This document shows positions 61,101-64,000 of a stretch of DNA of 64,000 nucleotides, in pieces. Both the position numbers and the translations under genes were made by a program. Within the stretch, counting starts at the first letter, position 1; every line of letters begins with the position of its first letter. The notes under the pieces were generated by a model, which saw only the letters and a program-made list of their open reading frames with translations, ran no database searches and had not been told where the DNA came from. Source of the stretch: Nematostella vectensis. Its lineage: Eukaryota > Cnidaria > Anthozoa > Actiniaria > Edwardsiidae. The DNA lies in contig NC_064040.1 of NCBI RefSeq assembly GCF_932526225.1, forward strand, positions 3,817,681 through 3,881,680. The letters run 5' to 3'.

Positions 61101-64000
61101 GCAGCTGAATCAAAGTTATCAGATGTACTTTAAACTATCCATGTTTTTATTTTATTTCTGGCAATATTTTATAACCTTCAATAAATTTTAAGGGGAAGTT
61201 ATACTTCATCGTGCCTTCAAGCAAATTTTTTGAAGGCCTGCTCTACCCTAAATCACTCAAGTGAGAGCTCACCACTCTGCAGCTCTGTCCTCGATAGCCT
61301 CACTAACACGATGATCACTATCCATGACACCAGACACAACAGGAACAGTCAAGCTAGGTTGCTCAGGGGGGAACACTGGCCCATGGTACAGTCTGGGCGG
61401 CTCCAAGTGACCTTTGATTGTCAAGGGGTTGTCTGGAGTGGGAATTCTGCTGATATCATCATCATCCTGGAATCATGAATAACCAGTTTTAGGCATTTTG
61501 CCCTCCTTTGATGTAAATGATGTAAGCAATATCGGTTAATGTTAGAATAAGGGAAGGGAAGGCAAAAATGAGATCAGTGGTAATCAAGAGGCAAGGGAAG
61601 GGAAAGATGAGTCAATATAAAGGTGATTTTAGGAAATGATGAGGTAAGTTACAGATGTGGTGACACGAGAACATATAAGAAATGTGGGCAAGGCTGCGAT
61701 TTAGTGGTAAGAGCTATGATGAAATAATCCACATCAAGATTTGCAATAAAAGCTAGATTAAAAAACTTGTCGTACTCACACTTAGCTCTTCTGTGGGTGC
61801 TGTATCTCTGACTGCAATAAAGTTCTGCATCTCCATGTATTCAGACTCATCAGGCCTTGTGATAGGTGGATCCTGAGGAACGACCAATAATTTAAAAAAT
61901 GAAATGGCTTGTATGGAAAGGAATGGGTCTGAAGAAGTACAATACGAATCTAATGTGCAAAAGGTGGCTATGTGTGCTAGTGCAGTGGCCTTGAACTAAT
62001 AATGTTCAACTTTAAGTTGTTTTTCTAATTTTCTTACTTTTATATAAGCATTTCAGTATAATTCAAGCTTGATATGGCATATTAGACTCAGGTCTTGTGT
62101 GGGCCACTAATAATTCACTTACATTTTATCTAATGGATACGTACAATAACTGTCAAAGCCTCACTTTTGTGCTCATAGTACACAGGTATCCACCAATCTT
62201 AGCTCATGTTGACTGGTGTTGTCTTCCAGGATACTCACCAACTTCACCTCAGCCTGACGGGGTGTGGTGGCACTGCTGACACTTGACTCAGTCAAACTGT
62301 CAATATCAACTTTAGGTAGCACCTGTCGAAGATTATATATGATTTGATTTTATGATGGTGTTTGCTCAAATCTAACCAGATTCAATATATGCACGAATCA
62401 TTTCCATAAACACCAAGTGATCGTGGTATGGTGTGTTTTACTGACCTGTACCCTCCCCCTACCAAACGATACTCTTGACCTCCCAATCTTCCTGTATCCT
62501 TCACCCTCCATACCCATGACCTCCCAATCTTCCTGTACCCTTCACCCTCCATACCCTTGACCTCCCAATCTTCCTGTATCCTTCACCCTCCATACCCTTG
62601 ACCTCCCAATCTTCCTGTATCCTTCACCCTCCATACCCTTGACCTTCCAATCTTCCTGTACCCCTCACCCACCATAACCTTGACCTACAAACCTTCCTGT
62701 ACCCTTCACCCTCCATACCCTTGACCTTCCAATTTTCCTGTACCCTTCACCCTCCATAACCTTGACCTCCCAATCTTCCTGTACCCTTCACCCACCATAC
62801 CCTTGACCTCCCAATCTTCCTGTACCCCTCACCCACCATACCCTTGACCTCCCAATCTTCCTGTACCCTTCACCCTCCATACCCTTGACCTTCCAATCTT
62901 CCTGTACCCTTCACCCACCATACCCTTGACCTTCCAATCTTCCTGTACCTTTCACCCTCCATAACCTTGACCTCCCAATCTTCCTGTACCCTTTACCCAC
63001 CATACCCTTGACCTTCCAATCTTCCTTTACCCTTCAACTTCCATACCCTTGACCTTCCAATCTTCCTGTACCCTTCACCCTCCATACCCTTCCAATCTTC
63101 CTGTACCCTTCACCCTCCATACCCTTGACCTTCCAATCTTCCTGTACCCTTCACCCACCATACCCTTGACCTTCCAATCTTCCTGTACCTTTCACCCTCC
63201 ATAACCTTGACCTCCCAATCTTCCTGTACCCTTTACCCACCATACCCTTGACCTTCCAATCTTCCTTTACCCTTCAACTTCCATACCCTTGACCTTCCAA
63301 TCTTCCTGTACCCTTCACCCTCCATACCCTTCCAATCTTCCTGTACCCTTCACCCTCCATACCCTTGACCTCCCAATCTTCCTGTACCCATAACCTTATA
63401 TACCCATGACCTCCCAATCTTCATGTACCCTTCACCCTCCATACCCTTGACCTCCCTTGTCTTCCCCTACCCCCACTATAAACTCTGCAACCTTCCCCTT
63501 CTACACCCTGCTTTCCTTTGGCCTACCTGAACTCCAAGGCCGCTCTTTTTTGTCTTTTTTGTTCCTTTTCTATGTTTGTGACACTGCTCACCAGCCCCCT
63601 CTTCCTTGACTGTTATCACAGCCACATTAGATGAAGCAGGCATTGAAACAGGAGGCTTTGGTGTCGAGGCTGGAGGAGCTTCAGAAATCGTAGAATCCAT
63701 GGCATTAGATGTATTTCTTTCTGCTGAATAAAAATGCTTACTGTTGTTTTGTGTTTATTCATTCAAATTTGAAAGGTAACCTTCCAGTTAAGGGGAAAAA
63801 TATTTCATCGCGCAAGGAATTTAAAAACAATATTGTGAGCAAATAACTCACCAGTGAATGAAGTCAGTGGCAAACGTAGGGAAGGATCTCTGTTGGGTTT
63901 CCCTAGAGGAACAGCCATAGGCACCAGATGTCCCACCACAGGAGCTTTGCTTGCCGTTGGTACATCATGAATGCTTGCATTTACAGAAGGGTGGAAATAA
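52190..64000 (-). CDS. TALPID3/KIAA0586-like centriolar protein, C-terminal part (5' end outside window)
   Basis: Fourteen exons in consistent phase: 64000-63852 (partial), 63723-63527, 62322-62239, 61872-61780, 61466-61273, 60997-60861, 60303-60146, 59664-59422, 59077-58890, 56036-55844, 55274-55166, 54269-54106, 53137-52993, 52782-52190. Landmarks are WIEQELLARIVSEMNK and GLPVDRDLVAHLIKDVITDQI. Next are Pro/Thr-rich repeats (GTPVTTPIPTPVYTPPES, TPVSTPQATVQTPPPPPEP, SPTPSPEPSVQTPPP) and repeated S-E-G-(E/Q) motifs (MSEGQL, FSEGEF, SEGEL, ESEGEV, SPGEV). The order IEQELLARI, VDR.LV.HF/L, Pro/Thr repeats, SEGE motifs is what I know from TALPID3, a distal-centriole protein needed for ciliogenesis and Hedgehog signalling. 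The identity rests on memory of the family, not on a search. Confidence 0.65.
54517..54613 (-). CDS. Alternative first exon of the TALPID3-like gene or a nested gene
   Basis: ATG at 54,613 opens 32 codons (MSGDARPRCKRRIPLDRHSP, then LGRYLMEKMQNP) ending in a donor CCCAG|GTACTT in phase 1. The next exon (54,269) starts in phase 1, and so does the junction from exon 55,274-55,166. Either upstream exon can therefore join it in frame. The preceding 54,620-54,760 region is CpG-rich with an ATGGCGG motif (54,687) and looks like a promoter. The product would hold this basic head plus the last three exons. Confidence 0.5.
54614..54790 (-). promoter_or_regulatory. Candidate internal CpG-rich promoter
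   Basis: A locally GC/CpG-rich stretch (GCGGCGCAAC, GCGCAGGCGCAG, ATGGCGG, CATGCGCGCGCAGG, TGACGTCA at ~54,741) lies directly upstream of the alternative ATG. TGACGTCA is a consensus CRE/ATF site. Confidence 0.45.
55748..55860. repeat. ~30-bp direct repeats copying the exon 55,844 splice donor
   Basis: CCTGTATAAGG-like motifs at 55,752, 55,784, 55,811 and 55,843. On the minus strand they are CTTATACAG|GC, CTTGTACAG|GT, TTTATACAG|TT and the functional CTTATACAG|GT. Confidence 0.7.
56085..56245. repeat. ~33-bp tandem repeat in TALPID3-like intron
   Basis: About five units of TTCTTCAAGAGATCAAGTTG plus AAAATAATAAGT, upstream of exon 56,036 in the sense of the gene. Confidence 0.9.
56432..58765. 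mobile_element. Long-TIR element (~2.3 kb) in TALPID3-like intron
   Basis: TAGTCCGGCGGATATGTG at 56,432-56,449 matches CACATATCCGCCGGACTA ending at 58,765. The inversion continues inward with CGCACTTTTTGCTAAAG, ACCAATTTTAGCATAGT and CTTTACAAGATAGGCT, paired with AGCCTATCTTGTAAG. A diverged internal copy of the left segment lies at 56,820-56,950; both carry GCCGCCATTTTGAACCG. The core (57,300-58,320) has frames I cannot assign. Nested or composite structure is likely. Confidence 0.55.
59278..59421. repeat. ~45-bp direct repeats copying the exon 59,422 splice donor
   Basis: CATCACATAC(C/A) recurs at 59,278, 59,323, 59,367 and 59,412 with CTCTCCCATCACCTCTCTCC between. On the minus strand two copies keep GGTATGTGATG, one is mutated to GTTATGTGATG, and the last is the functional donor. 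Confidence 0.8.
62448..63470. repeat. ~42-bp minisatellite in TALPID3-like intron
   Basis: The unit is CTTGACCTCCCAATCTTCCT plus GTACCCTTCACCCTCCATACC, about 24 units with TTCC/TCCC and ACCC/CCCC variants. A higher-order duplication of ~180 bp is visible (62,880-63,110 versus 63,120-63,350). It is C/T-rich on the + strand. Confidence 0.95.

Overview
This is a metazoan nuclear window. It has intron-rich genes with GT..AG introns and conserved animal proteins (SERTA-domain protein, annexin relic, DPP3, PMVK, LC3/ATG8, TALPID3-like). It also has an AT-rich background, many minisatellites and MITEs, and one integrated virus-like DNA element. Gene content and repeat style suggest a cnidarian, probably a sea anemone such as Nematostella. 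That is inference; no search was run.

Layout. 1-8 kb: a MULE-like element with perfect 81-bp inverted ends, the last exon of an unidentified + strand gene, a two-exon SERTA-domain gene (5233-6290) and a reverse-transcriptase scrap. 8.4-11.3 kb: a decayed annexin gene with a 1.1-kb minisatellite in its last intron. 12.5-20.4 kb (-): an eight-exon gene for a secreted WAP + 3xVWC protein, its introns filled by three large minisatellites. 22.2-30.4 kb (-): a complete 17-exon dipeptidyl peptidase III gene, head-to-head with a single-exon phosphomevalonate kinase gene (30.7-31.25 kb, +). 33.65-36.68 kb (-): a four-exon LC3 gene whose third intron holds a Harbinger-type MITE and a 72-bp-stem hairpin. 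52.2-64 kb (-): the 3' portion (14 exons) of a TALPID3/KIAA0586-like gene, open at the right edge, with a possible internal promoter and alternative first exon.

Between LC3 and TALPID3, 38,057-50,122 is a GC-rich 12.07-kb Polinton-like-virus (PLV/adinto-like) element. It has ~315-350-bp inverted terminal repeats and a 5-bp target duplication (ATGTG). It carries a zinc-ribbon protein, a polymerase-like + SF1 helicase + HNH locus, an rve-type integrase, an FtsK/A32-type packaging ATPase, a major-capsid candidate, a penton candidate and several membrane-associated virion-type proteins. Some frames are intact (ATPase, zinc ribbon, 227-aa membrane protein). The polymerase-helicase, integrase, capsid and penton frames are broken by frameshifts or stops, several at homopolymers.

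The most unusual host pattern is that tandem repeats sit on exon/intron junctions. One minisatellite repeats a 5' splice site about 50 times, a 70-bp triplication repeats a 3' splice site, two short arrays copy TALPID3 donors, and the DPP3 stop codon lies inside the first unit of another array. Exon borders were read by eye from splice consensus, reading phase and family similarity.
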